Shown here: piece by piece, positions 1 to 10,125 of the stretch | Position numbering within the stretch: the first letter of the stretch is position 1 | How the letters are laid out: the number at the start of each line of letters is the position of its first letter | Assembly: GCA_041685115.1 (NCBI GenBank) | Contig: JAWLGK010000001.1 | Location: 186,001-250,000, forward strand | Source of the DNA: JALOAT01 sp041685115 | GTDB lineage: Bacteria > Pseudomonadota > Gammaproteobacteria > Thiohalomonadales > Thiohalomonadaceae | Direction: 5' to 3' | Length of the DNA: 64,000 bases | Translations under genes and position numbers: made by a program | The notes under the pieces: model-generated | What the model was told of the DNA's origin: nothing | What the model saw: only the letters and a program-made list of their open reading frames with translations | Database searches by the model: none

Positions 1-35
1 AAGGCCGCCGTGTAAAAATCGATGATGTCCGTCAT
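1..35 (-). CDS. 5' end of an unidentified protein (runs off window)
   Basis: An ATG on the minus strand opens a frame reading M-T-D-I-I-D-F-Y-T-A-A before the window ends. An AAGGGA-like Shine-Dalgarno lies about 10 bases upstream, which supports a real start. Eleven residues are too few to assign a family. The gene is divergent from the methyltransferase that follows. Confidence 0.5.
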   Translation of the reverse strand, partial: MTDIIDFYTAA

Positions 36-161
36 GTTCTTGTCCCTTGTGGTTTTTGGATGCGATGTGCGCGCCTATCCTGGCAGCGCTTTGTGACAGC
101 CGTTTTACCATTGCGGTGGTCGGGCGGACGGTCTTGATGCCGACCACCGAAAGGTAGCCCA
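36..161. other. divergent intergenic region
   Basis: This 126-base gap separates two divergent starts, so it should hold promoters for both. I see no sigma-70 element with acceptable spacing and no operator-like palindrome. Confidence 0.4.
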
Positions 162-896
162 ATGCCTCCACCTTTCAAACATGCGAGTCCCCCCATGACG
201 ACGAGAATCGGAAAAACCCTGGCACTGTTGGAGAAACACCACGGCGACGGCGAGCGCCTGGCGCGCCTGACGCGGGAGGGATTCGAACGCCGCTATAACG
301 AGGAATTCTGGGCGTTCTGGCGTGCGTGGATGGAACCGGCCTATACGGAGACGCCGCTGGTGGTCGACCTCGGCGCAGGGCCGGGGCTGTTCGTGGCCGC
401 ACTGGCCGAGCGTTACCCGCAGCTGCGGGCCGTGGGGGTGGAGTGCGCGCCGTACATGCTCAAGGCCGTGGCGGACCTCCCGGATAACGCGAGCATGATT
501 TGCGAAGACCTGCACGACCCCCATCTGCCCTTGGCGGATGCGAGCGTCGACGCGGCGCTCGCCTCGGTGGTGCTGCACGAGTTGCACCAGCCCGTCCGGC
601 TATTGCTGGAGCTGCGGCGCTGCCTGAAGCCGGGCGGGCGCGTGCTGATCCAGGACTGGGTGCGTGCGCCGCTGGATGTCTATCTGCGCAGCCAGAGCGA
701 CGAGGCACGCGTGTTCGATGGCGCCATGTCCGCCGACGAACTCGAAAACCTGTTCGTGCATTTCATCGAGCACAACCGGTTTTCGCGCGATGATCTTGTC
801 TATCTTCTGAATCGTACCGGTTTTGCTGTGCTCGATACCCATCTCGGCAAGGAGGGCCGTTATGCACGCCTGGTCGCAGAACGACGCCAGCCTTGA
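162..896 (+). CDS. class I SAM-dependent methyltransferase
   Basis: Soluble Rossmann-fold methyltransferase. The SAM-binding motif VVDLGAGPG is at about residues 67-75. An acidic residue ends the next strand (VGVECAPYM), and a motif III-like stretch, LKPGGRVLIQDW, follows around residue 150. This architecture fits the Methyltransf_11/25 group; the substrate cannot be read from sequence. The start at 162 has an AAGGT-like ribosome site about 10 bases upstream. An internal ATG at 195 would remove 11 proline-rich residues and is an alternative. The stop overlaps the next start by one base, so translational coupling with the VanZ-like gene is likely. Confidence 0.75.
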   Translation: MPPPFKHASPPMTTRIGKTLALLEKHHGDGERLARLTREGFERRYNEEFWAFWRAWMEPAYTETPLVVDLGAGPGLFVAALAERYPQLRAVGVECAPYMLKAVADLPDNASMICEDLHDPHLPLADASVDAALASVVLHELHQPVRLLLELRRCLKPGGRVLIQDWVRAPLDVYLRSQSDEARVFDGAMSADELENLFVHFIEHNRFSRDDLVYLLNRTGFAVLDTHLGKEGRYARLVAERRQP

Positions 897-1309
897 TGGA
901 CGGGACCGCAGCCTTGCGCGTGGCTGATGGCGTGCGGCTGAGATATCACAGCATCTGGGTCGCCATCGGCCTCGGACTCGTCACCACACTGGTGGTGTTG
1001 TCGCTCATCCCCGCTCCACCCACGGGACTCGACTTCGAAGGCTCCGACAAGATGGAGCACATGCTGGGTTATGCCGTGCTTATGGGTTGGTTCATGCAAA
1101 TCTACGCACAGCCCATGGTGCGGGCCCGTATCGCCCTGGCGTTGACCACGCTTGGCTTTGTGGTGGAAATCCTTCAGGGCATGGGCGGCGTGCGCTATTT
1201 CGATTACCTGGACGCGGCGGCGAATGCGAGCGGCGTACTGCTGGCCTGGTGGGTGCTGCGCCCGCCGTTCTCGCGGTTGTTGTGGCACCTCGAGCGGGCG
1301 TTGGCGTAA
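896..1309 (+). CDS. VanZ-like small membrane protein
   Basis: A protein of 137 residues with about four hydrophobic segments (roughly residues 20-37, 55-68, 75-93 and 103-120). The order of a short charged turn carrying D-K-M-E-H after the first helix, then a G-x-x-x-E helix (FVVEILQG) and an R-x-x-D turn (RYFDYLDAAAN), is typical of the VanZ-like family, found in teicoplanin resistance loci and many housekeeping contexts. Its biochemical role is not established. The start is the ATG in TGATG overlapping the previous stop. It converges with the next methyltransferase with only 8 bases between stops and no visible terminator. Confidence 0.7.
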   Translation: MDGTAALRVADGVRLRYHSIWVAIGLGLVTTLVVLSLIPAPPTGLDFEGSDKMEHMLGYAVLMGWFMQIYAQPMVRARIALALTTLGFVVEILQGMGGVRYFDYLDAAANASGVLLAWWVLRPPFSRLLWHLERALA

Positions 1310-1317
1310 GGGGGCCT

Positions 1318-2058
1318 TCAGCGCTTGAACACGCGCACGGCGAGCGGCCAACGGATCTCCAGGGGGCGCGCACCCGCCGTCGTGCGAATTTCCGCCTCCA
1401 GCCCAGCGACCGGGTCCGTTCCGCAAGTCTCCCGATAATGCCGCACCGCAGACCAGGTACGCAGGTAGCCGAGCAGATGCGTCGCATCCCAGCGACTGCG
1501 CATTTCGAACCTGGGTACGGCGAGCGCTGTGAATGGAATGGGCAGGTCCTGATAGCCGCGCTCCACCAGGCGCCGCTCGGGCGGCCAAAAGCCGTCAAGC
1601 ACATCACCGTAGAGCCGCTGGATTGCGGTATCCAGCTCCGGAATGTCGGTGCGAAACAGGTTGTAGGTCCATACCGCCAATACGCCATCGGGGCGCAGCA
1701 CGCGTTCGACCTCCGTGAAAAAACGCGGCAGGTCGAACCAGTGCAAGGCCTGGGCAACGCTGACGAGATCGACAGAACGGTCGGGCAGGGCACTGTTCTC
1801 CGCCGTTGCCACCACGTAGTGCACGCGCGGGTGCTGCTGGGCCTTGGCGATCTGTTCGGCGCTGGCATCGGTGGCGATCACGCGCTGGAAATCGCCGGCG
1901 AGCGCCAGCGCTGCCTGGCCGGAGCCCGTGGCGCAGTCCCAGGCGCATTCCCGGCGCGGTGATATGGAGGCGAGATAATCGAACAGTGCCTGCGGGTAGT
2001 CGGGCCGATAAGCGGCATAGCCGGCGGCGAGGGCGGAGAAGTGGTCCTTGAAACTCAA
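1318..2058 (-). CDS. class I SAM-dependent methyltransferase (Methyltransf_11)
   Basis: A 246-residue methyltransferase. Motif I (WDCATGSGQA) lies at about residues 40-49, the acidic end of strand 2 at IATDAS, and the post-I segment at VDLVSVAQALHWFD. The ALHWFD signature is common in the trans-aconitate/UbiE-like group that modifies small carboxylates or quinone intermediates; the actual substrate is unknown. Its start overlaps the stop of cca by four bases (ATGA), so the two are probably cotranscribed with cca first. Confidence 0.75.
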   Translation of the reverse strand: MSFKDHFSALAAGYAAYRPDYPQALFDYLASISPRRECAWDCATGSGQAALALAGDFQRVIATDASAEQIAKAQQHPRVHYVVATAENSALPDRSVDLVSVAQALHWFDLPRFFTEVERVLRPDGVLAVWTYNLFRTDIPELDTAIQRLYGDVLDGFWPPERRLVERGYQDLPIPFTALAVPRFEMRSRWDATHLLGYLRTWSAVRHYRETCGTDPVAGLEAEIRTTAGARPLEIRWPLAVRVFKR

Positions 2059-3314
2059 CGGGGTGCCTCATCGTCGTCAGCACCGCCGTCGTCACCATGG
2101 CCGAGCCCCACATGGATGGCATGCACGCGACGCCGGTGTTGTTCCTCGCGGATCTGTGCGCCGGTGAATCCGGCGTCCATCACCTCCCGTGCGCTGATGG
2201 CGCAGGCGGCCGCATAGGCGCGGCGGAACAGCGCCGTCTCGGGCCGCTCCGCGTCTTCAAACCCGGGCCGGCCGCGGGCGTCCGCCTCACAGGCAAGTAG
2301 ATACTGATCGAGGCGCTCGGGGCGGCGGAAGACGTCGATGGCCTCCAGGGTCTTGAGCAGCGTGGCGGCGCGCATCTCCAGCGCGCGGTGATAGTGGCCG
2401 TGCCAGCGCGTGACCAGCAGCGCCAGTTCGCGATGCTCGTTGGGCACGCGCAGGCGCGCACACAGCTGTTCCACCAGGCGCACGCCGCGCTCCTCGTGGG
2501 CGATGTGGCGCGGCCATTCCTCGCGGGGCGTGGTGCCCTTGCCGAGGTCGTGCACCAGCGCGGCGAAGCGCACCCGCGTGTCCGGCGTGAGGCGCGCGGC
2601 CTGATCGACCACCAGCAGCACGTGCGCGCCCGTGTCTTCCTCCGGATGCCAGTGACGCGGCTGCGGTACGCCGAACAGCCGGTCCAGTTCCGGCAACACG
2701 CGCGCCAGCGCGCCGCAGCCGCGCAACACCTCGATGAAACGTGAAGGGGTGGGTTCGCCGAGCGCGCGTTCCAGTTCCTGCCATACGCGTTCGGGCACCA
2801 GTGCATCCACTTCGCCGTTATCCACCATGGCGCGCATCAGGCGGTTGGTGCCGTGCGCCACGCGAAAGCCCCAGTGACCGTAGCGCGCGGCGTAGCGCGC
2901 CACACGCAGGATGCGCACCGGGTCTTCGGCGAACGCCTCCGAAACGTGACGCAAGCGGCCGAGGCGCAGGTCCTCCTGGCCGCCGTACGGATCGATGAGC
3001 GTGCCGTCCCCGTCCATGGCCATGGCGTTGATGGTGAGATCGCGCCGGCGCAGATCCTCTTCCAGCGTCACGTCCGGTGCGGCGTGGAAGTGGAAGCCGT
3101 GATAGCCCGGTGCGGTCTTGCGCTCGGTGCGCGCCAGGGCGTATTCCTCGTTAGTCTCCGGGTGCAGAAAGACCGGGAAATCCTTGCCCACGGGGCGAAA
3201 GCCGCGCGCAAGCATCTCCTCGGGCGTCGCGCCCACCACCACCCAATCGCGGTCCTGCGGGATGAGGCCGAGCAACTGATCGCGCACGGCACCGCCGACG
3301 AGATAGATCTTCAT
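2055..3314 (-). CDS. cca: multifunctional CCA protein (tRNA nucleotidyltransferase)
   Basis: Adds or repairs the 3' CCA of tRNAs without a nucleic-acid template. Visible motifs are the class II polymerase-beta-like GGAVRD at residues 7-12, the catalytic D-R-D at 21-23, RRDLTINAMA at 90-99, and a C-terminal HD phosphohydrolase domain (ALVHDLGKG, HD at 255-256). With 419 residues it matches the long enterobacterial type, whose HD domain has 2'-phosphatase/phosphodiesterase activity. It lies 7 bases downstream of the NDUFA9-like SDR on the same strand. Confidence 0.95.
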   Translation of the reverse strand: MKIYLVGGAVRDQLLGLIPQDRDWVVVGATPEEMLARGFRPVGKDFPVFLHPETNEEYALARTERKTAPGYHGFHFHAAPDVTLEEDLRRRDLTINAMAMDGDGTLIDPYGGQEDLRLGRLRHVSEAFAEDPVRILRVARYAARYGHWGFRVAHGTNRLMRAMVDNGEVDALVPERVWQELERALGEPTPSRFIEVLRGCGALARVLPELDRLFGVPQPRHWHPEEDTGAHVLLVVDQAARLTPDTRVRFAALVHDLGKGTTPREEWPRHIAHEERGVRLVEQLCARLRVPNEHRELALLVTRWHGHYHRALEMRAATLLKTLEAIDVFRRPERLDQYLLACEADARGRPGFEDAERPETALFRRAYAAACAISAREVMDAGFTGAQIREEQHRRRVHAIHVGLGHGDDGGADDDEAPR

Positions 3315-3321
3315 GATGTTC

Positions 3322-4230
3322 TCAGCGTGTGAGATAGCCCGGGACGATGTCTTCCACCGCCGCCGGGGTGATGTCCAGCTCCTCGGGGAAGCCGGTGTGA
3401 CAGACGCTGTCTTGCTGCAGCGTCAGGTAATTGTCCCATGAGAACGGTTTTCCCGGCAGGTGTTCCAGCAGGCGTGCCTGCAGGCGGGACATGCCATCGC
3501 CGAGCGCCAGCACGCTGCGCCGCAGTCCGAGCGTGGCGGCCGTGTATTCCACCAGTTCTTCGAGGGAATACACCTTCGGTCCGCACAGTTCCAGGCGCTT
3601 GCCGACAGTGCCCTCGCGCGCGAGGACGCGCGCAAAGGCCTCGACAACGTCGCCCACATGGACCGGTTGCAGGCGCGTGCCGGCCGCGGCGAGTGGAAAC
3701 CAGTAGGGCGTGATCTTCAGCAGGCGCGCGAAGCGATTGAAGAAGCTGTCGCCGGCGCCGAAGATGATCGACGGCCGGAAGCTGGTCACGCGCAGGTCAT
3801 GGGCGGCGTGCATGATGTTCTCGCCTTCGCCCTTGGTGCGCAGATAATGGCTGCGCCCATAGGCTGCGTCGGCATTGAGCGCGCTCATGTGCAACACGCG
3901 CCGCACGCCGGTTTCGCGACAGGCCTGGGCGAGCTTGCGCGGGAGTTCCACGTGGGCCTGGTAGAAGCCGCGTCCGTCGCGGCCGCGCTCATTGAGGATG
4001 CCGATCAGGTTCACCGCGGCGTCGCAACCGTCCAGTTCCGCCGCGAGCACCTTGGCATCATGCACGTCGGCCTCGGCGAGGATCAGCCGGGGCAGCACCA
4101 AGAGATCCCGGTGCCGTTCGCGATGGCGGGTGAGCACCTTCAGGCGGTGGCCGTCCTTCGCCAGGCGTGCGGCGAGGTGGCGACCCACGAAGCCGGTGCC
4201 GCCGAGGATGCAGATGGTTTGCGTGGTCAT
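3322..4230 (-). CDS. NAD(P)-binding SDR, complex I NDUFA9-like
   Basis: Extended short-chain dehydrogenase of 302 residues. The N-terminal dinucleotide loop is GGTGFVG (about residues 9-15) on a typical first beta strand (TICILGG). The sequence (LNERGRDGRGFYQAHVELPRK region, GAGDSFFNRFA, PVHVGDV) resembles the atypical NDUFA9/YlbE-like SDRs of proteobacteria, often linked to quinone metabolism or envelope; function is not established. The start chosen is the ATG at 4230 just before the glycine loop; a longer open frame upstream lies over the divergent dehydrogenase and is not real. Confidence 0.85.
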   Translation of the reverse strand: MTTQTICILGGTGFVGRHLAARLAKDGHRLKVLTRHRERHRDLLVLPRLILAEADVHDAKVLAAELDGCDAAVNLIGILNERGRDGRGFYQAHVELPRKLAQACRETGVRRVLHMSALNADAAYGRSHYLRTKGEGENIMHAAHDLRVTSFRPSIIFGAGDSFFNRFARLLKITPYWFPLAAAGTRLQPVHVGDVVEAFARVLAREGTVGKRLELCGPKVYSLEELVEYTAATLGLRRSVLALGDGMSRLQARLLEHLPGKPFSWDNYLTLQQDSVCHTGFPEELDITPAAVEDIVPGYLTR

Positions 4231-4305
4231 TGGATGCGAGTGCAGCGGGGCAGGCGTTCCCGGGGTGAAGTGTATACTACGGGCTGTTACGTGGATGGAG
4301 CTGCC
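4231..4305. promoter_or_regulatory. short divergent promoter region
   Basis: This 75-base gap separates two divergent starts. A palindromic GTATAC within TGTATACTAC at about 4271-4280 gives a TATACT -10-like hexamer for the plus strand and a similar one for the minus strand. No convincing -35 is seen. Treat as a tentative promoter. Confidence 0.3.
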
Positions 4306-5670
4306 ATGTCCTTCGTGTCCATCGATCCCGCCACCGGAGAACGCTTCGCCGAGCATCCTGCATGGGGCGAGGCGGAGATCGCGAGGGCCCTGGCGCGTGC
4401 AGCGGCCGCGGCGCCGGTGTGGTCGGCGCGCCCCGTCCAGCAGCGTTGTGACGACCTGCGTCGCGTGGCGGAGATCCTGCGTGGACGCGTCGACAAACTC
4501 GCTGGCTTGGTCAGCCGCGAAATGGGCAAACTGCTGCGTGAGGCGCGCACCGAGGTGGAGAAGTGCGCACTGGTCTGCGACTACTACGCGGAGCACGCCC
4601 CCGCCTTCTTGGCCGATGAGGTGATCGCCTCCGACGCATCGCGCAGCCTGGTGGTCTACCAGCCTCTCGGCACGGTGCTCGCGGTGATGCCGTGGAATTT
4701 CCCTCTCTGGCAGGTGTTCCGCTTCGCGGCGCCGGCGCTCGCGGCCGGCAACACGGCGCTGCTCAAGCATGCCTCCAACACCCATCTGTGCGCACTCGCC
4801 ATCGAAGACCTGTTCCGCGATGCAGGGCTGCCCGAGGGCGTGTTCCAGAACCTGATGATCGGCGCATCGCAGGTGGCGCCGGTCGTCGCCGACCCGCGCG
4901 TGCACGGCGTGGCCCTGACCGGCTCCGAGGGCGCGGGCCGCCAGCTGGCGGCGGCGGCGGGCGCGGCCCTCAAGACGACGGTGCTGGAATTGGGCGGCTC
5001 CGACGCCTTCGTGGTGCTCGAAGATGCCGATCTGGAGTTCACCGTGGCTCAGGCGGTAGTGGCGCGCTTCCAGAACGCCGGACAGAGTTGCATCGCGGCC
5101 AAGCGCTTCGTGGTGGTGGAGGCCGTCGCCGACGCCTTTGTGGCGCGTTTTCGCGACGCCATCGCCCGGCTCGTGCCCGGCGCCCCGGACGACCCGCTCA
5201 CCGGCCTCGCCCCCATGGTGCGCGACGACCAGCGCCAGGCGTTGCACGCCCAGGTGAGCCGCAGCATCGCCCTGGGCGCCGAGCGGGTGATCGGTGGCCA
5301 GCCCATCGACGGGCCGGGCTTCTACTACGCCGCCACCCTGCTCGACCGGGTGCAGCCCGGCATGCCGGCCTACGAGGAGGAGCTCTTCGGGCCGGTGGCC
5401 GCGGTGATCCGCGCCCGTGACGAGGAACACGCCGTCGCCATCTCCAACGACAGTCGCTACGGGCTGGGCGGCAGCGTATGGACCGCGGACCCGGCGCGCG
5501 GCGAGCGCGTGGCGCGGCGCCTGGAATGCGGCTGCGCCTTCGTCAACGGCGTGGTGAAAAGTGATCCGCGCCTGCCTTTTGGCGGCGTGAAGGCCTCGGG
5601 CTACGGACGGGAACTGGCCCGGCACGGCCTGCGCGAGTTCGTCAACGCCAAGACCCTGTGGGTACGCTGA
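4306..5670 (+). CDS. NAD(P)-dependent aldehyde / succinate-semialdehyde dehydrogenase
   Basis: Aldehyde dehydrogenase of 454 residues that oxidises an aldehyde to the acid. Catalytic elements are present: oxyanion-hole Asn in PWNFPLWQ (N131), general-base Glu in LELGGSD (E228) and nucleophilic Cys in GQSC (C262). The compact length and the MPWNFPLWQVFRF/LKHA segment resemble the GabD/Sad-type succinate-semialdehyde subfamily, but substrate is inferred only. The start has GGAG about 7 bases upstream. No GABA or putrescine genes are nearby. Confidence 0.88.
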   Translation: MSFVSIDPATGERFAEHPAWGEAEIARALARAAAAAPVWSARPVQQRCDDLRRVAEILRGRVDKLAGLVSREMGKLLREARTEVEKCALVCDYYAEHAPAFLADEVIASDASRSLVVYQPLGTVLAVMPWNFPLWQVFRFAAPALAAGNTALLKHASNTHLCALAIEDLFRDAGLPEGVFQNLMIGASQVAPVVADPRVHGVALTGSEGAGRQLAAAAGAALKTTVLELGGSDAFVVLEDADLEFTVAQAVVARFQNAGQSCIAAKRFVVVEAVADAFVARFRDAIARLVPGAPDDPLTGLAPMVRDDQRQALHAQVSRSIALGAERVIGGQPIDGPGFYYAATLLDRVQPGMPAYEEELFGPVAAVIRARDEEHAVAISNDSRYGLGGSVWTADPARGERVARRLECGCAFVNGVVKSDPRLPFGGVKASGYGRELARHGLREFVNAKTLWVR

Positions 5671-5731
5671 GCGCAGCCTCGCCGCACCACCACTGAATAC
5701 CCGCTGGCCGCGTCAACTCATCGGTTTCGTG

Positions 5732-6517
5732 ATGGAAATCCTCTCCTATCTTTTACTCGGTGCCTTCGCGGGCGTCCTGGCGGGACTGCTCGGCGTGGGC
5801 GGCGGCCTGATCATCGTGCCCGCGCTCGCCTACCTGTTGCCCGCCCGCGGGGTTGCCCCTGAGGTGGTCATGCACCTGGCGCTGGGCACCTCGCTGGCTA
5901 CCATCGTGCTCACGTCCATTTCGTCGGTCGTCGCACACCATCGGCGTGGAGGCGTTCAGTGGAAGGTCTTTGGGCGGCTGACGCCGGGCGTGCTGATGGG
6001 GGCCTTCCTGGGCGCGGCCGTCGCCGATGCCCTGCCTGCGGAACCCCTGCGCCTCGTGTTCGGCGTGTTTGCCCTGCTGGTGGCGCTACAGCTGGGCCTC
6101 GCCGCCAAGCCCCCACCGCAGCGGGAACTGCCCGGGCCCGCAGGGATGGGCCTGGCGGGCGGCACCATCGGCGCGGTTTCGGCCATCGTCGGCATCGGCG
6201 GCGGCAGCCTCACCGTGCCCTTCCTGGCCTGGTGCAACGTCCCCATGCGCGCTGCGGTGGCCACCTCGGCGGCTGTGGGCCTGCCCATCGCGGTGGCGGG
6301 GGCCCTGGGTTATGCGCTCATGGGGCTGGGCCACCCGGCGCTGCCGCCTGGGGCGCTGGGCTATGTGTATCTTCCGGCGCTGCTTGGCGTCGTCGCGGCG
6401 AGCGTGCTGTTCGCGCCGCTGGGCGCACGGCTCGCCCACACGGTGCCCGCGCCCGCGCTGAAGCGTTTCTTCGCCGTGTTTCTCGCCTTCGTCGGGTTGC
6501 GCATGCTGCTTGGCTGA
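5732..6517 (+). CDS. TauE/SafE family sulfite/organosulfonate exporter-like permease
   Basis: Integral inner-membrane protein of about 261 residues with eight hydrophobic segments. The two duplicated family motifs are seen: GLLGVGGGLIIVPAL near the N-terminus and AIVGIGGGSLTVPFL at about residue 155. Members export sulfite, sulfoacetate or related anions, and many have unknown substrates. A GTG directly precedes the ATG at 5732; the ATG is preferred. It lies immediately upstream of the outer-membrane barrel gene. Confidence 0.88.
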   Translation: MEILSYLLLGAFAGVLAGLLGVGGGLIIVPALAYLLPARGVAPEVVMHLALGTSLATIVLTSISSVVAHHRRGGVQWKVFGRLTPGVLMGAFLGAAVADALPAEPLRLVFGVFALLVALQLGLAAKPPPQRELPGPAGMGLAGGTIGAVSAIVGIGGGSLTVPFLAWCNVPMRAAVATSAAVGLPIAVAGALGYALMGLGHPALPPGALGYVYLPALLGVVAASVLFAPLGARLAHTVPAPALKRFFAVFLAFVGLRMLLG

Positions 6518-6543
6518 CCCTCGCCCGCTGGCGCGCGCTGCTG

Positions 6544-7800
6544 ATGGCGGCGCTGCTCGTGGCGGTCACCCCCTTGCAGGCCGCAGAAGACGAGATCTAC
6601 CTGGGGGCCATTCGCTTCGAGGGTAACAAGCACACCCGCGAGGCGATCCTGTTGCAGGAAATGCGTGTGCGTCCCGGCCAGTGGGTCCGCCGGGCCGACA
6701 TCGAGGCCGCACGGCAGTCAGTCATGGACCTGGGGCTGTTCAAGTCCGTGCGTACCCGCCTGGAGGAAGGGAAAGAAGGCCAGGTCCTGGTGATCACGGT
6801 GAGGGAGAAATACTACATCCTGCCTGCCCCCATCCTGGACGGCGACCCGCGCACCCAGGACGTGGAATACGGCGTCGAGTTGCGCCTCGACAACCTCATG
6901 GGCCTGAACCAGCGTGTACGCCTGAGCTACGAGCACGAGGACGCCACCGATGACGAGGTCCCGAAGCGTGACGAATACCGCCTGTCCTACACCTATCCGC
7001 GGGTCATCGGCACACCCTACACGGTATCCCTCGACACCCGGCTCAATACCGAGGAACTGAATGCCCGCGACGAGAGCGATGCCCTGGGACGCTATCAGCG
7101 CAATCGCCTGGACGTCAGCCTGGCCACCTCGCGCTGGCTGTTCCCGCAGGGGCCGAGTGCCGGCTGGCGCGGCGGTCTCGGCGTCAGTTATGCCTCACAC
7201 ACCTACGATTACGTGGCGGGCGTCCCCGACCTGTTCGTGGATGCCAAGGCCGTCAGCCTGGATGCCAGCCTGGGTTTTGCCGAAGTGCACGATCACGGCT
7301 ACTACCGGACCGGCGCCGCGTATGGCTGGAACGGAAACCTGGGATTGCCTGAGTTCGGCTCCGACTTCAGTTTCACCCGGCACCTCTTCTACTTCCGGCT
7401 CTACCATCGCCTGCCGGAGCAGGGCGCCAACATCAACTGGCAACTGCGCATCGGCTTCGGCCGCGGCGAGGTGTTCGACGCCAGCGCCTACAGCATCGGC
7501 GGTTTCGAGACCCTGCGCGGCTATGGGACCCTGCGCGGCAACGCCATGGCCCTTTCCAATCTGGAGTACCACCAGCAGATCCCGGGCCACCCCGCCGTCA
7601 GCGCCGTGACCTTCCTGGACCTGGGCAACGTCTACCCCGAGGTGATCGACATGGACCCTGGCGAGCTGGAGGCCGGTATCGGCTTCGGCCTGCGCTGGCG
7701 CATCCAGTTCCTGGTGGACGTGACCATCGCCGCGGATCTGGGCTACGGCCTCGGCGCGGGCGGATTCGCCAGCTATCTCGGCACCAGCGGCAGTTTCTGA
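6544..7800 (+). CDS. BamA/TamA-family outer membrane protein with one POTRA domain
   Basis: Omp85-like protein of about 418 residues. An N-terminal hydrophobic stretch ending LQAAED looks like a signal peptide. One POTRA domain follows (about residues 18-95: IRFEGNKHTREAILLQEM ... VLVITVREK), then a beta-barrel with alternating aromatic residues ending in a C-terminal Phe. The lid-loop RGY motif is in GGFETLRGYGTLRG. BamA has five POTRAs and TamA three, so this is a minimal version. No clear Shine-Dalgarno precedes the ATG; an in-frame CTG at 6514, overlapping the TauE stop, would give a better basic signal-peptide n-region. Confidence 0.8.
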   Translation: MAALLVAVTPLQAAEDEIYLGAIRFEGNKHTREAILLQEMRVRPGQWVRRADIEAARQSVMDLGLFKSVRTRLEEGKEGQVLVITVREKYYILPAPILDGDPRTQDVEYGVELRLDNLMGLNQRVRLSYEHEDATDDEVPKRDEYRLSYTYPRVIGTPYTVSLDTRLNTEELNARDESDALGRYQRNRLDVSLATSRWLFPQGPSAGWRGGLGVSYASHTYDYVAGVPDLFVDAKAVSLDASLGFAEVHDHGYYRTGAAYGWNGNLGLPEFGSDFSFTRHLFYFRLYHRLPEQGANINWQLRIGFGRGEVFDASAYSIGGFETLRGYGTLRGNAMALSNLEYHQQIPGHPAVSAVTFLDLGNVYPEVIDMDPGELEAGIGFGLRWRIQFLVDVTIAADLGYGLGAGGFASYLGTSGSF

Positions 7801-7819
7801 CGCCCCCTATGCTTTCGGT

Positions 7820-8242
7820 GTGCCTGTGAGTGATTGGGAAACCTTTACCCATGAGGCGGACATCGGTGTGCGCGGCCGGGGCGCGACCCCGGCCGAGGCC
7901 TTCGCCGCGGCGGCCCTCGCCCTGACTTCGGTGGTCACCGATCCCGCCGGGGTCGGCTGTGTGCAGCGGGTCGCCATTGAGCGCGAGGCCCCGGACCTCG
8001 ACCTGCTGTTCCTAGATTTCATGAACGCACTCATCTACGAGATGGCCACCCGCAAGCTGCTGTTCGGTGAATGCGCGGTGCGCATCGAGGGGGAGCGGCT
8101 GATGGCCAGCGCGTGCGGTGAACCGGTGGCCCTGGAGCGGCACGACCCGGCCGTGGAGGTGAAGGGCGCTACCTTCACCGAACTCAAGGTGGCGCAGCAG
8201 ACCGACGGCCTGTGGTGCGCCCAATGCGTGGTGGACGTGTGA
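7820..8242 (+). CDS. archease
   Basis: Archease of 140 residues, the small protein that promotes RtcB guanylylation and turnover. The N-terminal HEADIGVRGRG segment carries the conserved acidic metal-binding residue, and the domain ends in the family-typical VDV. The predicted start is GTG at 7820; a second GTG at 7826 is possible. The gene sits directly upstream of rtcB with a one-base gap, the arrangement expected for partner proteins. Confidence 0.92.
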   Translation: MPVSDWETFTHEADIGVRGRGATPAEAFAAAALALTSVVTDPAGVGCVQRVAIEREAPDLDLLFLDFMNALIYEMATRKLLFGECAVRIEGERLMASACGEPVALERHDPAVEVKGATFTELKVAQQTDGLWCAQCVVDV

Positions 8243-8243
8243 C

Positions 8244-9695
<1,452 letters not shown>

Positions 9696-9759
9696 GCCAC
9701 GGCGTGGGCGCGCGTGGCCGGCTTTGCTACCATGCGCGGCCCCGAGAGGAGCACGCCCC

Positions 9760-10071
9760 ATGTCTGATACCGATGAACTGCGTATTCGTCTGAACGCCGA
9801 GACCGGCAAGCTTGCCTGGCAAGAACTGGAGCGTTTCTTTGCCCGCGGCGTGGTGATCGTCGCCGCACCGGAGCTCGATCTGGTGGAGGTGGCGGCGCGC
9901 ATGGTGGAAGACGATTCGGCGGCGATCCAGCGCTGGATCGGCGAGGGTCGCCTGGCACGCGCGGATGAGCATCATGCGCGCGCCTGGTCGGTACGGGCGC
10001 CCACCTTCTGGGCGGTGGTGGCCGCGCCCTGGGTGCTGGTGCAGGAAGTGGCCGACCCGGCGGTGCACTGA
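9760..10071 (+). CDS. DUF2288 family protein
   Basis: A 103-residue soluble protein. The layout, with L-x-x-E-T-G-K-L-x-W-x-E-L near the start, a FARG-V-V-IVA strand and an ARAW-x-VRAPTFWAVVAAPWVLVQE tail, is characteristic of the DUF2288 family of gammaproteobacteria and cyanobacteria. No biochemical function is known. A GAGAGGAG ribosome site lies 8-10 bases before the ATG. It follows rtcB by 64 bases. Confidence 0.8.
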   Translation: MSDTDELRIRLNAETGKLAWQELERFFARGVVIVAAPELDLVEVAARMVEDDSAAIQRWIGEGRLARADEHHARAWSVRAPTFWAVVAAPWVLVQEVADPAVH

Positions 10072-10125
10072 ACCGGTCGGGCCCCTTTGGTAAGATTGCC
10101 CCCCGCCCACAGCGACGACGAGCTC

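Noticed and set aside
3322..5625. 767-residue minus-strand frame extending the SDR gene upstream
   Set aside because: The extra 465 residues are the antisense of the aldehyde dehydrogenase; homology to the SDR family begins at the ATG at 4230.
5959..6543. N-terminal extension of the Omp85-like protein into the TauE gene
   Set aside because: This part is an out-of-frame, Arg/Gly-rich translation of the TauE gene with no domain character.
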